Source of the DNA: Alitta virens
Lineage: Eukaryota > Annelida > Polychaeta > Phyllodocida > Nereididae
NCBI GenBank assembly: GCA_932294295.1
Contig: OW028574.1
Location: forward strand, 28,590,145 to 28,654,144
Direction: 5' to 3'
Length of the DNA: 64,000 nt
Both the position numbers and the translations under genes were made by a program. Shown piece by piece: positions 12,135 to 23,106 of the stretch. Below the pieces are notes generated by a model, which had not been told where the DNA came from, did no database searches, and was given only the letters and a program-made list of their open reading frames with translations. Positions within the stretch are counted from its first letter, which is position 1, and every line of letters starts with the position of its first letter.

Positions 12135-13023
12135 GCAAAGAGTGCAGAGATGAGATAAGCAAGAAGCAAGAAGAACTGGACCAGTTGCAGGAAAGAAAAA
12201 GAAAGCGAAACCAGAAAACCAAGAACAGAAGTCAGGTAACCTGATAAATGTTATTTGACGCATTCATGTCAAAGCTGGCAATTCAGCATTTCTACACAGT
12301 CATGTTCAGATATTTATAGCTAATAAATTATGCTAATTCAAATTAACATTGTCTACTGCTGCTCATGAGAGTAATGAGATGGATGATGGAGAGATAGATG
12401 GAGGGATAGTCTTAGATGAGAGTGATGATATGGCTAATGCTTATTCCAGTCTTGGTGAGGTAAGTGAACAAAACATACCTGTTCTCCAGCAATGGACATA
12501 CAAGATCATATATATATAGCAGAATATTTATACTGTAATTGTTAATGCATAGCTCCTTATTTGATTGTAGAATAATTTATTTTATTTCATTTCAAATAGC
12601 CTGTAAATAAACCCGGGGAGCTGTTGACAGTGGTAAGTGCAAACCTACTATTACAAATGCAGATAAGCATATTCGCATCACATTGCAGTGACTGCACATA
12701 TTAGTTCAACTCACTCAGTGAGTATCAACTGTTGATAACCGACAGACACTCAGACAGTACATATATACACCAATCACTTTCATTTCAAAGGTTGCACAGG
12801 TGCACAGGGAATGGGATGAGCCCACATCCAAGGTAAATATGAATGCAATTTATATTACATTTTATATGAATTAAAAACCGTTTTTTATTTTTTTTGCATG
12901 AGTAATAAGTATTTAATTTTATATCATAAATGTTTATCTCTTGATAATAATTACATACAGAGAAGAACAAGAGGGGTAAAAGTGGACTATCGCCTTTTAG
13001 CTGGATTAGAAGAGCTGTACTAA
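12135..13023 (+). CDS. 3' exon set of the pogo-like gene (or of a host gene), five in-phase exons
   Basis: Exons 12135-12234 (KECRDEISKKQEELDQLQER then basic KRKRNQKTKNRSQ), 12370-12459 (SNEMDDGEIDGGIVLDESDD...), 12600-12632 (PVNKPGELLTV), 12791-12832 (VAQVHREWDEPTSK) and 12961-13023 (RRTRGVKVDYRLLAGLEELY, stop TAA). All have GT/AG borders, and the junctions after the first exon are all phase 0, which is unlikely by chance. Basic then acidic tails are usual in CENP-B/Tigger proteins. An AATAAA at 13161-13166 could be the poly(A) signal. This end is intact while exon 1 is broken, so it may belong to a separate host gene. Confidence 0.62.
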
Positions 13024-13179
13024 CAATTATTTGTATCAAATTTGTATATATATATATGGTTTTAAAATATGTTATAATTTAGTAATTTAAAATTATATAT
13101 TGTAAATTCTCAGGTCTACTATTAAATGCACTGCAGTATTTTGCATACAGTTTTCCTTAAAATAAAAGAAATTTTTGCA

Positions 13180-15870
13180 ATCAGGAATGAGCTTGAATAG
13201 AGACGCACCCCAGGAGGCGACAAAGTTGCATATAAGCGAAAGATGTCGCTACTGTTTTAGTCTGAAGATGTCTTGAGGCCGAGGCTATCAGCATGAAAAA
13301 CGTTTCAGGGATAAGCTAATATGCGGGTCGGACGGCGGTACAACCTTTCGTACTGAATTTTGTAAATTAATTACTTGTTACGACTTTGGAAACAAATGCA
13401 AAATGCAACGTCGTGTTGCTATGTGTGGGAAAATGTTCCAATGTTCGGCTAGTTGTGGCTTGGCGTTGGTCTGCATATTTCGCATTAACGGTCCGCATTT
13501 TACTGACACCGGACTACCCACAATTCCCTCAAGTCATCGCAGACGGATCACTCCCGCAGGAGTGACCAACTTCTCCTGCAGGAGTGACCAATAAATCCGA
13601 AAAATTAAAAAAAACAAATAAAACACTGATAATTTAAAATGTTTACAGACTTTTAAACTTTCATGATGTTTATTTTACATTATGCTATAATTATTTTCAT
13701 TGAAAGGATTTCGGATTACATGTTTATTTATTTTCTTTTTTACTGGCTTTATTTGCATGTTTGCAAGGGGGGGGGGGACTGGAAAGGGCTGCTTAGATGA
13801 CAGGGGCTGCTGCTGTACACTACACATACGCTGACAATATTCCCATGTATTGTATAGTTATTCACTGACAGTTAATGAATCGGGTGCATTTTTATGTATA
13901 ATTTTATCAAAAATTACACTTAGCGAAACAAATCTCTGCTAAGCTTTGGGATGATTTATTTCTCAGTATTTCAACATATCTGGATTCTACCACCCAGGAA
14001 AATGTCCTTTGCTGGAGTGGATTCTACATGAATTTGAGAATAGTTATTTTTGCCTTGGCAACCAAAGGTTCATGTTAATTTCATCCTTTGTTACAGTTAA
14101 TCTAGATTAAACTTTGGATTCATGCTTTGGATTGTATACATGTATAATATTACAGACATTACCAAGAGTGTTTCTTACTGGATGTACATAACGGATGAAA
14201 TAAGAAATACGGACAGACATATTATAACTCACCAATTTTTTGAATTTGCTGAATTAAAAATGTTTCTGAATATTACATGAATGAAGTTTTACTGTTGTAT
14301 TGACTGTTAATTTAAATGTCATCTTTCATAGGGCTTTTTATACATTTTTTCGATACGTTACAAATTTTTCCATACACAATAGCTATGTGATTTGCAGCCA
14401 ATCAGAATGTAGCTGAATACAGTTATTTTGCTAGTTTACCAGTTAGACTTAAATACAAACAAATTTGCCTGAATGTCTAACAGTGAAATTGCATATCAAT
14501 TAGTTTTGTTTGCATTGACTGTACTCAATTCTTAAATAAAGATCGCTCAGTGACCGTTAGGTCACTTAATTGGCTTGAAGCAGACAGCACACTGCCCAGC
14601 TTGCCATTCCGAAGAAGTACTGTGTGAGTACTGTTTGATCAACTTAAAGAAAACGCTATACAAATATAGCATGTGAATATTATCCAATTATATTAAAAGA
14701 TCAACTAAAAGAAAATGCTCACCAATATGGAAATGTGTTATACTAGGACCATGTTGAATTTTTTTTTTTAAACAAGGATATATGGGAAAATGCCAGCATG
14801 TGATTTTGTTATTCTGATCTAAATCTATTGAGAAAAGTACATAAAGTAGTATACCTCCTCGTTAATAAGTGACAGTTTTTTTTAAAATATTCATCATTCA
14901 AACATATGAACAGGCAACCAGACAGTTGAAAATGCAAAGCATTTCTAACTTTTTTAGCAAATGGAAGCATTATTAATTGATTTGCGTTATTCGAGCTTGT
15001 GATCTTAATGATTATAGGTAATTTGCAAATATTACCTCTTAATTCCCTTTGTTCTTTGTTAAGGCATTGATGAATGAAAATTCCATCAAAATTATTGACT
15101 TCAAATATCATAATTTATGAATAGTGCTGTACTACAAATGAAATAAAGTGGCATTGTTACTGTTAGAGTTGAATTTTTTTAGGCATACAAAGGCATATTT
15201 AAAATAATAAAAAATTTCAAATTAATTACATTTAAATATGTCAACATAAGTTAAAGCAAGGGTGGATCCTGAAATTTTTGGTGGGGTTTTTGATTTATCA
15301 GGATCGATACGAGCGCTTGTGCTCTGGAATTGAATATTTTTTATAAACAAAAGTGTTAAGGCGCCCATGGCTGCCCACTCATTTCGAAATTCGTTCGCTG
15401 AATGCTAAAATTACATCACCAAGACATAAATGATAACAATTTTAATAAATATAGATTTATTCTAAAAGTTGTTTTGATTTAATGACTACTCTCCCTGGAT
15501 TCATAGCTAAATCTAAAATGGCAGCTTGCTATTACGTATCATAGAAAAACAATGCAATTAAGCATTGACAGTTGTTTTTTATCACAACTTCATGTAGACA
15601 ATTAAGTTTTGAAGTCCAGTAGCAGTGTTGCCAACTCTCACCAAAGTTTTTTTGGAGTCCCACTAAATTTAACCACAAGAATTTATTAATCTTTAAATCA
15701 AAAATTTACTTCAAATTGCAAATCTCGAACTTTACTTAATGACCTCATTGTTTATCTCATAACAACAGTGCTAAACAGTGTCAAACTATACGTACCTAGT
15801 TAATTTAATCCATACGTCGGACTACATGGTAAATCCATTATGCATGACAGTGACAATGCTAATTTCAGTA
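13180..15870. other. AT-rich non-coding sequence
   Basis: No gene recognised. It contains a G run at 13767-13777, a short GC-richer patch at 13400-13580 with a repeated CAGGAGTGACCAA word (13557 and 13578), and otherwise AT-rich sequence with stops in all frames. Stretches such as 14809-15111 are open but carry no recognisable domain. Confidence 0.5.
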
Positions 15871-15888
15871 AAAGCAGCGCAACATGGA

Positions 15889-15931
15889 CGAGATTGACTC
15901 TCATTCCATGAGATTGACTCTCATTCCATGC
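15889..15931. repeat. Short tandem duplication
   Basis: GAGATTGACTCTCATTCCAT occurs twice in direct succession, consistent with replication slippage. Confidence 0.85.
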
Positions 15932-16080
15932 ACGCACGTTTTTTTCAAGCGCCTATCCACTGGGATCGCCGCCTGTTAATCCTGTGTGTGTGCCTCCTTT
16001 TCCCAGCATTCCCGGCGTTTATAATGTAAAGTATAGCAAGTGGCGTTTCTTCATAGTTATTCTTTGGACAAATGCGTTTC

Positions 16081-16138
16081 TTCCGAAAGGCGGCGCCACG
16101 ATACGGTGCGAAGCACCAGACAAGCGCCGTCTTTCGGC
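16081..16138. other. GC-rich hairpin
   Basis: CCGAAAGGCGGCGC (16082-16095) can pair with GCGCCGTCTTTCGG (16124-16137) with one mismatch and a 28-base loop. It lies in a GC-rich patch (15950-16230) of otherwise AT-rich DNA; function unknown. Confidence 0.7.
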
Positions 16139-16239
16139 AGAAATTGGGTATCATCAGCGCCACACTGTGTAGATCATCACAAACACAAGTGCGCCCTCTT
16201 GTGAGAATTACGAAAAGCGCCATTGCAATGGTTTCTTGC

Positions 16240-16828
16240 GGAGTATAGTCAACTCGTCCGCCAGACTCATCCTACCAACTCGTCCGTCCGACCAACTGGG
16301 CCGCGGGAGTCAACTTGTCCGCTGCCAAAGCCTACTCATTTGTACAAAATCAAAACTGAAATATCTTGAGAACTATAAATCATAGAAGAATAGTTTTTTT
16401 ACCTTTGTGTTTGCCCGGAAAGGTCTGTTTTGTGGATCTTGTATCAAGTGCGCAATTTGTAGATCTATATTGGGCAAAAATTAAAGGAAAATAGTAATTG
16501 AATTTAGCAATTTCACCTGATCATTGTTGCTCAAGTTTGAAGTTTTCTGTTGCTTTTTTCATCAAATTAATTTAACAATAAATACAATTAAATTTGTTAG
16601 AAATTTGTACATGTTTTTTTTTTGTTCACCTTTCTTAAAATATACCATAATTCCATATTGAATAAAAACAAAGGACCCAAAACAATTTCATAGAGGACCA
16701 GTTGACTTTCTGGCGGACCAAATGACTCTTAGTGGCAGACCAGTTGACCACAGGTAGCGGACCTGACCTGACTGGAGGACAGTTTTATCGGGGGCTAGTT
16801 AGTCAGGCGGACCAGTTGACTAGACCCC
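16240..16828. mobile_element. MITE (589 bp) with 8-bp target duplication TTTCTTGC
   Basis: Left end GGAGTATAGTCAACTCGTCC and right end GGACCAGTTGACTAGACCCC are inverted repeats (about 23 of 27 positions). Both sides are flanked by TTTCTTGC (16232-16239 and 16829-16836). Several subterminal copies of CAACTNGTCCG and its complement follow inside each end, as expected for transposase-binding sites. It is non-coding. The 8-bp duplication suggests the hAT, P or Merlin group. Confidence 0.87.
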
Positions 16829-16909
16829 TTTCTTGCCGTATTTAAGTATAATCTTTCACTTTCAAACATGGACAAAAACACAGATGGCGCTCCAGTCGCC
16901 TCTGCTGTT

Positions 16910-16943
16910 TTCTGTTTTTTTTTTTTTGGGGGGGGGGGGGGGG
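16910..16943. repeat. T-run joined to G-run
   Basis: A T tract passes directly into a run of about 16 G. A similar T-to-G junction is at 62612-62642. Confidence 0.85.
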
Positions 16944-17499
16944 TTAAGTTCCAAAACTAGCACATATAGTCTACTTTTATGTTTTATTTATGAAAATAAG
17001 TGTTATACCCGTAAAAATGTCCCATATATCATTTATATGCGAGAACTAACCATCAAATCAATTTCATTTTTACCACCAGGGGTCCAGATGCATATTCAAT
17101 GTCATGTAAGTTGGTCCCCTCCTTCCGCACAAGTGCATAGGACTACAGTGTAGGAGACTGCGGTTCCAGTGCTAAATGTCATGCAGCTTCTTTATATTAA
17201 TGGTGACCTATACTTTTTTTTTTTAAAAAGATGCTGGGATAACCTAACTTAGTATTCACAAAATAGTGGTAAAAGAGTCAGTGGTGAAAATGCATTTAAA
17301 CCCATTCTTATGCTTGGAAACATTATTTTCAATTTTCTCATTGAATTAACATGCAATTGGTATTTGTCAGACAAATTTTTTAAAACTATGGTGACCCCCA
17401 ATTTTTCTTTCATTATTTTGAACAAGAACTTGCTTTAACTTTGTACAAAATTTCATGGCATTCTCAATGGTAGAACTGAATGCCCACAATTGTCTTTAA

Positions 17500-18068
17500 G
17501 TACAGTTAGCCTGTTTTTGAGGCCTGCTTAATGCGAATTTGGCCAGAGAGCAACCAGGTTGCTGGTATCCTCGAAAAGGAAGTAAGGCCAGAAGACTACG
17601 ACATAATTTCTTATGTTGGTGGGTGTGTCATAAACACCAAAGCCACTGGTAGCTACTTAAAATGCATGAAATTATTGCAATGCTCACCAGAGGAAGCGGT
17701 GCATGCCACCCTAATCCAGACCAAAGACATAGGAGGTCTCACCTTCATAGGGGAAAATGGAATTTTGTTTTACTGGATACCCTGAGTTTTGGAGAAAAAA
17801 AATAGAACTTGGGATTTCGATACTAATGTTTCAAGGCAACATTTGTTGGAATGTTTACTGAACGAGGAATTCACTATATTTCCAAAAATTAAAGTTTCCC
17901 CGGTGGCAATGAATGTCGATGTTTTTGATATAAAAATTGTCAATGTGGTTTGGCAAATATTACTGGAAGTATGATGGTTTCATGTGAACGCTGTAGAAAA
18001 TGGTTCCACCAAAATTGCAAATCAAAAGAATTTAAATATTTCATCATGGTTGTGTGATAACTGTAAGA
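17500..18068 (+). pseudogene. Broken transposase-like C-terminus followed by a PHD finger
   Basis: The reading begins after a stop near 17505 (PVFEACLMRIWPESNQVAGI) and includes DYDIISYVGGCVINTK and DIGGLTFIGENGILF, which resemble the YIAG...K and GGLT signatures of P/THAP-type transposase C-termini. It shifts frame near 17790 and again near 17943. It then shows CQCG, SCERCRKWFHQNC and, after another shift, SSWLCDNCK. The Cys/His order (C-x-C...C-x2-C-x4-H-x2-C...W-x-C-x2-C) is that of a PHD zinc finger, a histone-tail reader. At least three frameshifts make it a pseudogene. Which transposon family joins this domain to PHD is not known to me. Confidence 0.65.
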
Positions 18069-18090
18069 ATAAAAGATTACAGGAGCACAC

Positions 18091-18602
18091 CATCAGCAAA
18101 TTTTACAAAAGCTGGCTAGCAGGCTGATATTCAGTTTCTATATGTTTCATAAACAATAGAGTTGAAAAGTTGTCAGTCTAGGAAACATTCATCTGTTATT
18201 CATTTTTTCTGACTTACCAGCCCATTGATGATTATTTTCTAAGCCAGCCAGCCAATTAAATTCACCCAGCTAGCAACCGTCTTAGCTAGCAACTTTCTTA
18301 GCCAGCTGACATTTCTTAGCATTTCTTCCCAGCCAGCTGAGTTCCAACTAAGCCTACTACCCAGCTGTAAATTTTCCCCTAACTTTTCCAGCTGGTATTG
18401 TAACAATGGCAAAAATGGAGGCAGGATGATTCAGGCTAATGATTGTCTGTATATTTTGTAATTTTTTCTAGAAATTACTTTTGTAAAAACACTGCATTTT
18501 TTCCTTATGTATCTCTACTTTTGAATGTCAATAAATGCTAGATAATAAAGCCAGGTGAGAGGGAGTATATAAAAGAACAGCTGTATCACAAGAACTTCCA
18601 GT
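18091..18602. repeat. Dispersed CAGCTG/CCAGC-rich repeat, copy 1
   Basis: Begins ACAGGAGCACACCATCAGC and ends CAAGAACTTCCAGTGCAG. The copy at 51335-51977 matches it along its length with small indels. It is dense in GCCAGC, CCAGCTAGC and CCAGCTG words (E-box CAGCTG). It starts directly after the PHD pseudogene. Confidence 0.88.
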
Positions 18603-18990
18603 GCAGCTGGGAGACTGCAAGCTAGCAGGAGGTCACTAGCTGAAGCCTCAATAAGTTGAAAAATAGCAAGCATCGCCACTCCAGCTGGGAGACTGCCAGC
18701 TAGCTGGAGGTCACTAGCTGGAGCCTCAATAAGTTGAAAAATAGCAAGCATCACCACTGCAGCTGGGAGAGATTGCCAGTTAGCTGGTGGTCACTAGCTG
18801 AAGCCTCAATAAGTTGAAAAATAGCAAGCATCGCCACTGCAGCTGGGAGACTGCCAGTTAGCTGGTGGTCACTAGCTGAAGCCTCAATAAGTTGAAAAAT
18901 AGCAGGCATCGCCACTGCAGCTGGGAGACTGCCAGCTAGCTATAGAGGTCACTAGCTGCAGCCTCAATAATTTGAGAATTTGCCAGCTAG
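18603..18990. repeat. Minisatellite, ~78-bp unit, five copies
   Basis: Unit starts at 18604, 18682, 18760, 18839 and 18918 with CAGCTGGGAGACTGCCAGCT, followed by CACTAGCTGAAGCCTCAATA and AGTTGAAAAATAGCAAGCAT. Frames across it give repetitive peptides only. It is absent from the otherwise similar repeat at 51335-51977. Related CAGCTGG words continue to about 19085. Confidence 0.93.
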
Positions 18991-19251
18991 GATGGATCCA
19001 GTTCAAGTCCTTGTCAGCTGGCATATATACCAGCTGGGATCAAATGATCCAGCTGGGAGACAGGTCTCAGAGTTACCTCCAGCTAGGAATTTGCTAGTGC
19101 TTGCTATTGTGTCTGAAATGTGATACTTGTTGCTTTGAAGTTGTGTTGATTTTATCCTACAATATATAGTTTACACTAAATATCAGCAGAGGGCAGCAGG
19201 TAATATATGAGCAGCGCACCCTGTATGATTTCGCAGGCATTGAACTAGAAG

Positions 19252-19451
19252 CCTGCCTAAGCGTAAACGCGATAGGCAGGTCGCCTCTACCTATCTGATT
19301 GGCCAAACGCTGAATATTTTGATTGGCTGTGCTATTTTTAGACTGGGTAACACGTTCCGGTCCACGAATTTTCAATGCTAAAGCCTAGGATGCGCACGCA
19401 CGCTAATCCCTCCCGGCTAATGGCAGCCCCTACCTGTGTACTGCGTCAGCT
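19252..19451 (+). mobile_element. Dispersed hairpin-ended element, copy 2, with 14-bp flanking repeat
   Basis: Matches 7109-7326 from CCTGCCTAAGCGTAAACGCG to CTGCGTCAGCT. Both sides carry CATTGAACTAGAAG (19238-19251 and 19452-19465), a 14-bp direct repeat that looks like a target duplication. The left end folds as CCTGCCTA...TAGGCAGG. There is no poly(A) tail and no coding capacity. The upstream flank (19168-19205, ATCAGCAGAGGGCAGCAGG) recurs at 29725-29760. Confidence 0.8.
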
Positions 19452-19465
19452 CATTGAACTAGAAG

Positions 19466-21350
19466 AGTGGAATGGACCATACAATGGACGAAGCCTATTG
19501 GTTACCATTGTCTGTGACGCGCGCCGCAAGGCGCCATTGCTTTGTGTTGATTGTGGACGTCAACAAACACACGTGCATAGCTGGAAAACAGTGACCTCGT
19601 CACACATAAAACGGCATAGCTCCGTTAATAATAGAGTTACAATTATGTTATACCTATTGCCAGAACCGTCTTGACCTGGGGAAGCCATCGGTTTAAGTAA
19701 CAAGATCCTATGTACAATATAAACGGAGAAAACGGGCACTTGAAGTAGCTTCGGCAATTGTGAACTTTTTGACTGTTATAACAGCATGCTCTCAGTTTCA
19801 CCTTAAATTTACTGACAACCCCAATACTTAAATGATTGTGATATTTCATAAATCTGTATATATATAGCAAAACAACAAAATACTATGTCTATGGTTAAGT
19901 GAAAGTAAATGGAATTCATTCCACAGGTTCAGCTAAATCTGGGTATTTTATTTTCTACACTCGTCATTTTAGCTTGACATATATATGTCAAGCTTAATTA
20001 AAATATTGGACATATATGATTGTAATTTCTCAAAGTCATGAGTAAACTAGCTATTATAAACATACTGATGTTATTTTCGATTCATCAATTTAATTTAGAT
20101 GGTTAACACTTATCAGCTGGTGTCTATTCTAAGCCACAATAAATTTGGATGGTTACCTTGGTTTTTATTTTCATCATTTGTTTTTTATTGTGTGCAGGGA
20201 AGCTGGATAAGTGGCTCAAGGTGGTCACATCATATTATGATGGTCAAATAAACGTTTCTATCTTTTTCTATGTATGATGCACTCACATCGCCTAAATAAA
20301 AACCACCAGTGTCTTATTCAATTTTTAATTTTGCGGATCCATCTACATAATGTAAAATGTGACAAAATATAAGGTGATAGTAGAGGTCACACAATGTTAT
20401 TTCATTATTTTTATCACACAATGTTATTTCATTATTTTTATCTTACCTTTGAATTTTCAAAAGACTGATCCTTAAAATTTTGCCCTGAGAATATGCGAGA
20501 AGCTAAAGAGATCAAATACTTTTATCAACATTTATTCAAGACTGTCCAAAAGGTGCTTGAATGGGACCAGTTCCACTGATTAAAATTACAACTTACACAA
20601 CCACAAAATTGTTGTGGGCAGGGCTGGTCATAGGGCAATGCACCTAAATAGCACATCGGTAATATTAGGCCATGCTTATAATTGAAAAGCAAGGAGGCAA
20701 ATTAGTTATATGACTGGCCCTGGCTATGGGATACAGCATGTGTGGCGTGTGCTGTGTTTAGGACTCGATCGTAAGCGTGTGGGGCACAACACATGGATCA
20801 CTTTTGTAACCTTTAGAAACTGACAGAATATAATTTTACAGGGCCATTTGTAGTCCTTTTTTTTTTAGTATGGTGCCTATCAGAGCAGTGCCCATGCAAT
20901 TCATTAACGACAGTTTTTGCGTTGCCCCAGGACTGATCCCGGCTAAAATTTTGAGGCCAATACAGGGATAAACGGAGGTTTCTATTTTTTGAGCAGACTG
21001 TTTTTACATTACTGCATGTCGATGTGTTATCCAAGTGACACATCGTATATATATTTATATATCTGCTTGGCTGCCCTTAGCACTAGAAAGTCAGGGCTCA
21101 AGGCAAATGGTAATTTTTTCCTGCATAATACGCTTAATTTAGACCTTTTTTAAATTAATTTTTTAAATGGGTAGGTGTCTTCAATGCCTTAAAGCACGCT
21201 ATGTACGTACATACCTTTCCGCATCCCAATAATAAGTACAAATTGAGTGGTATGTATCATGTCCCTTTTTTTTTTAATGAATATGTTCAGTTTCATTCAA
21301 ATACAAATTGACAAAGATCTCTGTAATAAGTAGTAAAGTTATAATTCATT
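19466..21350. other. Mostly non-coding; GC-rich first 200 bp
   Basis: 19466-19640 is GC-rich with CCTATTGG and GTGACGCGCG words and could be a promoter or first exon, but no domain is recognisable. A 28-bp tandem duplication (CAATGTTATTTCATTATTTT) is at 20391-20443. No other gene is seen. Confidence 0.45.
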
Positions 21351-22945
21351 AGCACACATTAACAAGGAAACTAGGTATCCTTCCATTTTACTTATAGACA
21401 TCAATGACAGTGAGAATATAGTAATAGAAATTTGATTGACAATATCAAACTTTAAGGTCAAATTTGACCTATTTGTCGAATGCAATACAACAAGAAATAT
21501 ATATAAATATAAGCCAGCCAAAAAAAAAAAAAAGGAAGGCAAATCATGACAATTTATGAATGACCTAATCGATATTGCAATGATTTGAAAATCTTAATAT
21601 GACAATCTTACCTTAAGGGGGTTTCACACATAGCCGGATCGGACGCCGGAGCGTGCCGGAGGTCAACTCCGGAATACTCCCGCATACTCCGGGGAAAGCC
21701 GTATAGACATCGTGTTCATGTCCGGGATTGTCCGGCATTGTCCGTCATTGTCCGGGGCGCTCCGGGAGCACCTTGGGACTCCGGGGGAAAAAATTAAACA
21801 TGTTTAATTTTTCATGCCGGAGTTCCCGGAGTAATTTAATCCGTGTAGATCCGTGTAGATCCGTGTAGACCCGTGTAGATCCGTGTAGACCCGTGTAGAC
21901 GCCCAGTAGACTCCGCCGATCTCCTTATTGACTCCGGCATGTCTCCGGCTACATCCGGCGTCAACCGGGCATGAATATTTCGCCGCCATTAACGCCGGAG
22001 AGTACAAGGAGCCACAACGGATCCACACGAATGAACACGGTGTAAAGACCGGTGATATCCGCGAAGGCACCGTGAAAATCCGGTTCACTCCTCACTCTAA
22101 ACGGGACCGTCGTGATAGCTCCGCGTTGCTTCTTGTTGAGACCGTATTGACATCGTGTACACATCGTCAAACATTTATTTTTTGTTGACATTTAACAGCT
22201 CTTTGATCCCGGAACCCCCCGGAGTGAAAGAAATTTTACTCCGGGACGCTCCGGCGTCTGATCCGGCTATGTGTGAAACCCCCTTTAGTACATTATTCAT
22301 TTATTAAATCACCAAGTGTATTTTTCTAGTTTTGGCAGAAATGTCATAGCAGCTTATATTCTATATGTCCACATCAACTACATGTATATAATGCTGCTAT
22401 GCTAATTGCTAAATTACTAGTTATCTGTTGATTCATTTCTTACATTTTACATTTGTAAATGATAATTGCATCAAACAAATCTTCAGTGAGAAAAGAGTCT
22501 ACAAGTGGGAAGCATAATGTCATTATTGTCCCTTAAACAACACCAACTTTGTACATTTCTGTCGGATCTTCTTTCCTTGAAGTTTCATGTTATGAAGGCG
22601 TACAATATGATGGAACCTAAGATTGAAGTAAGTTTTCACTGGTAGATGAACCAGGTCATAATAGTGATTGTTTATTCCAACACTTGTTGATCTAGCATGA
22701 TCATCATTTCAAAAGCATTGCATCCCATCTGAGAAAGAACTGCACTCTCCAATTTCAGCTGTGAGCACGACCTGTTAATGTTTAAGGCAGATACGTTTGC
22801 AGAAGGCGACACTGCAAGAGTGCCGGATCTAGCCAAGAGTCTTCTGAAGATATATTTGAAGTGGAGTGCTGTAGGGTTATTGCTCCATCCACCTGAAATT
22901 AATACAATTATGAATATCAGATTTAAACTAAAAATTATGGCTAGT
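21350..22945 (-). repeat. Duplicated 3' flank and fused exons of transposase gene A
   Basis: 21380-21612 and 22288-22930 repeat sequence from 22955-24740. Near 22787 the gene-A final-exon sequence (downstream of its ACATTAACAGG word) is joined directly to the GWSNN exon sequence (CCAAGGCAGATACG in A). About 760 bp present in A between 23820 and 24577 is missing. The copy is therefore a tandem duplication with an internal deletion and cannot encode the A C-terminus. Confidence 0.83.
21616..22284. mobile_element. Harbinger-like MITE (669 bp), TTA target duplication
   Basis: Ends are AGGGGGTTTCACACATAGCC and its exact complement. The inverted repeat extends about 38 bp with one mismatch (through GACGCCGGAGCGT). 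It is flanked by TTA on both sides (21613-21615 and 22285-22287). The paralogous uninterrupted sequence at 23200-23220 (ATCTTACCTTAGTACAT) shows the empty site with one TTA. A 3-bp TTA duplication is typical of PIF/Harbinger. The interior is GC-rich with CCGTGTAGAY repeats at 21840-21900 and many TCCGG words; open frames there have no transposase motifs. Confidence 0.9.
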
Positions 22946-23028
22946 TAAAGTTTCAAAATTATCAAACTTTAAGGTCAAATTTGACCTATTTGTCGAATGC
23001 AATACAACAATACAACAATAAATATATA

Positions 23029-23106
23029 CACTAATGGACTTTAAAAACGTATAGGTAAAACATGTTGTACAAACCCGAGATAATGCGTTTTTAAAGTCCA
23101 TTAGTG
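23029..23106. mobile_element. 78-bp palindromic mini-MITE, TA target
   Basis: CACTAATGGACTTTAAAAAC at the left pairs with its complement at the right, with a ~34-base loop. It is flanked by TA on both sides and is absent from the paralogous sequence near 21490. TA duplication and CAC ends suggest a Tc1/mariner-type non-autonomous element. Confidence 0.85.

Larger units (their letters stand above)
7725..13023 (+). pseudogene. Pogo/Tigger (CENP-B/jerky-like) DDE transposase gene, multi-exon, partly broken
   Basis: Exon 1 (7725-8278) starts MDIKPYRQNQYAPEALQEAI, a psq-type helix-turn-helix as in CENP-B/pogo proteins. After a frameshift near 7895 it continues LLTEEEEKSLSNYITYVTSR, has a TAG in place of the expected Trp at 8071-8073, and ends LFNMDEAGWSRDQQQ with the first catalytic Asp. 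Exon 2 (8404-8535, phase 0) reads IRYKMAPTGKKHATVTSAVS...GKCLPPFIIFE. Exon 3 (from 8801) has the second Asp in FLDNHSTHVTPDVVDLC. After an insertion it resumes at about 9118 with CFPPNTTHILKPNDQMFASL, which holds the third acidic residue. Such enzymes cut and paste DNA with a D-D-D/E triad. A SINE and a foldback element sit in its introns. Breaks in exon 1 suggest loss of activity, although assembly error at the 1-nt shift is possible. Confidence 0.82.

Noticed and set aside
18515..18757. 80-codon frame with repeated LIEA(P/S)ASDL peptides
   Set aside because: It is a translation of the 78-bp minisatellite.
21804..22191. Open frames with DLHGSTRIYTDLHG-like repeats
   Set aside because: They lie within the GC-rich interior of the Harbinger-like MITE and reflect CCGTGTAGAY tandem repeats.
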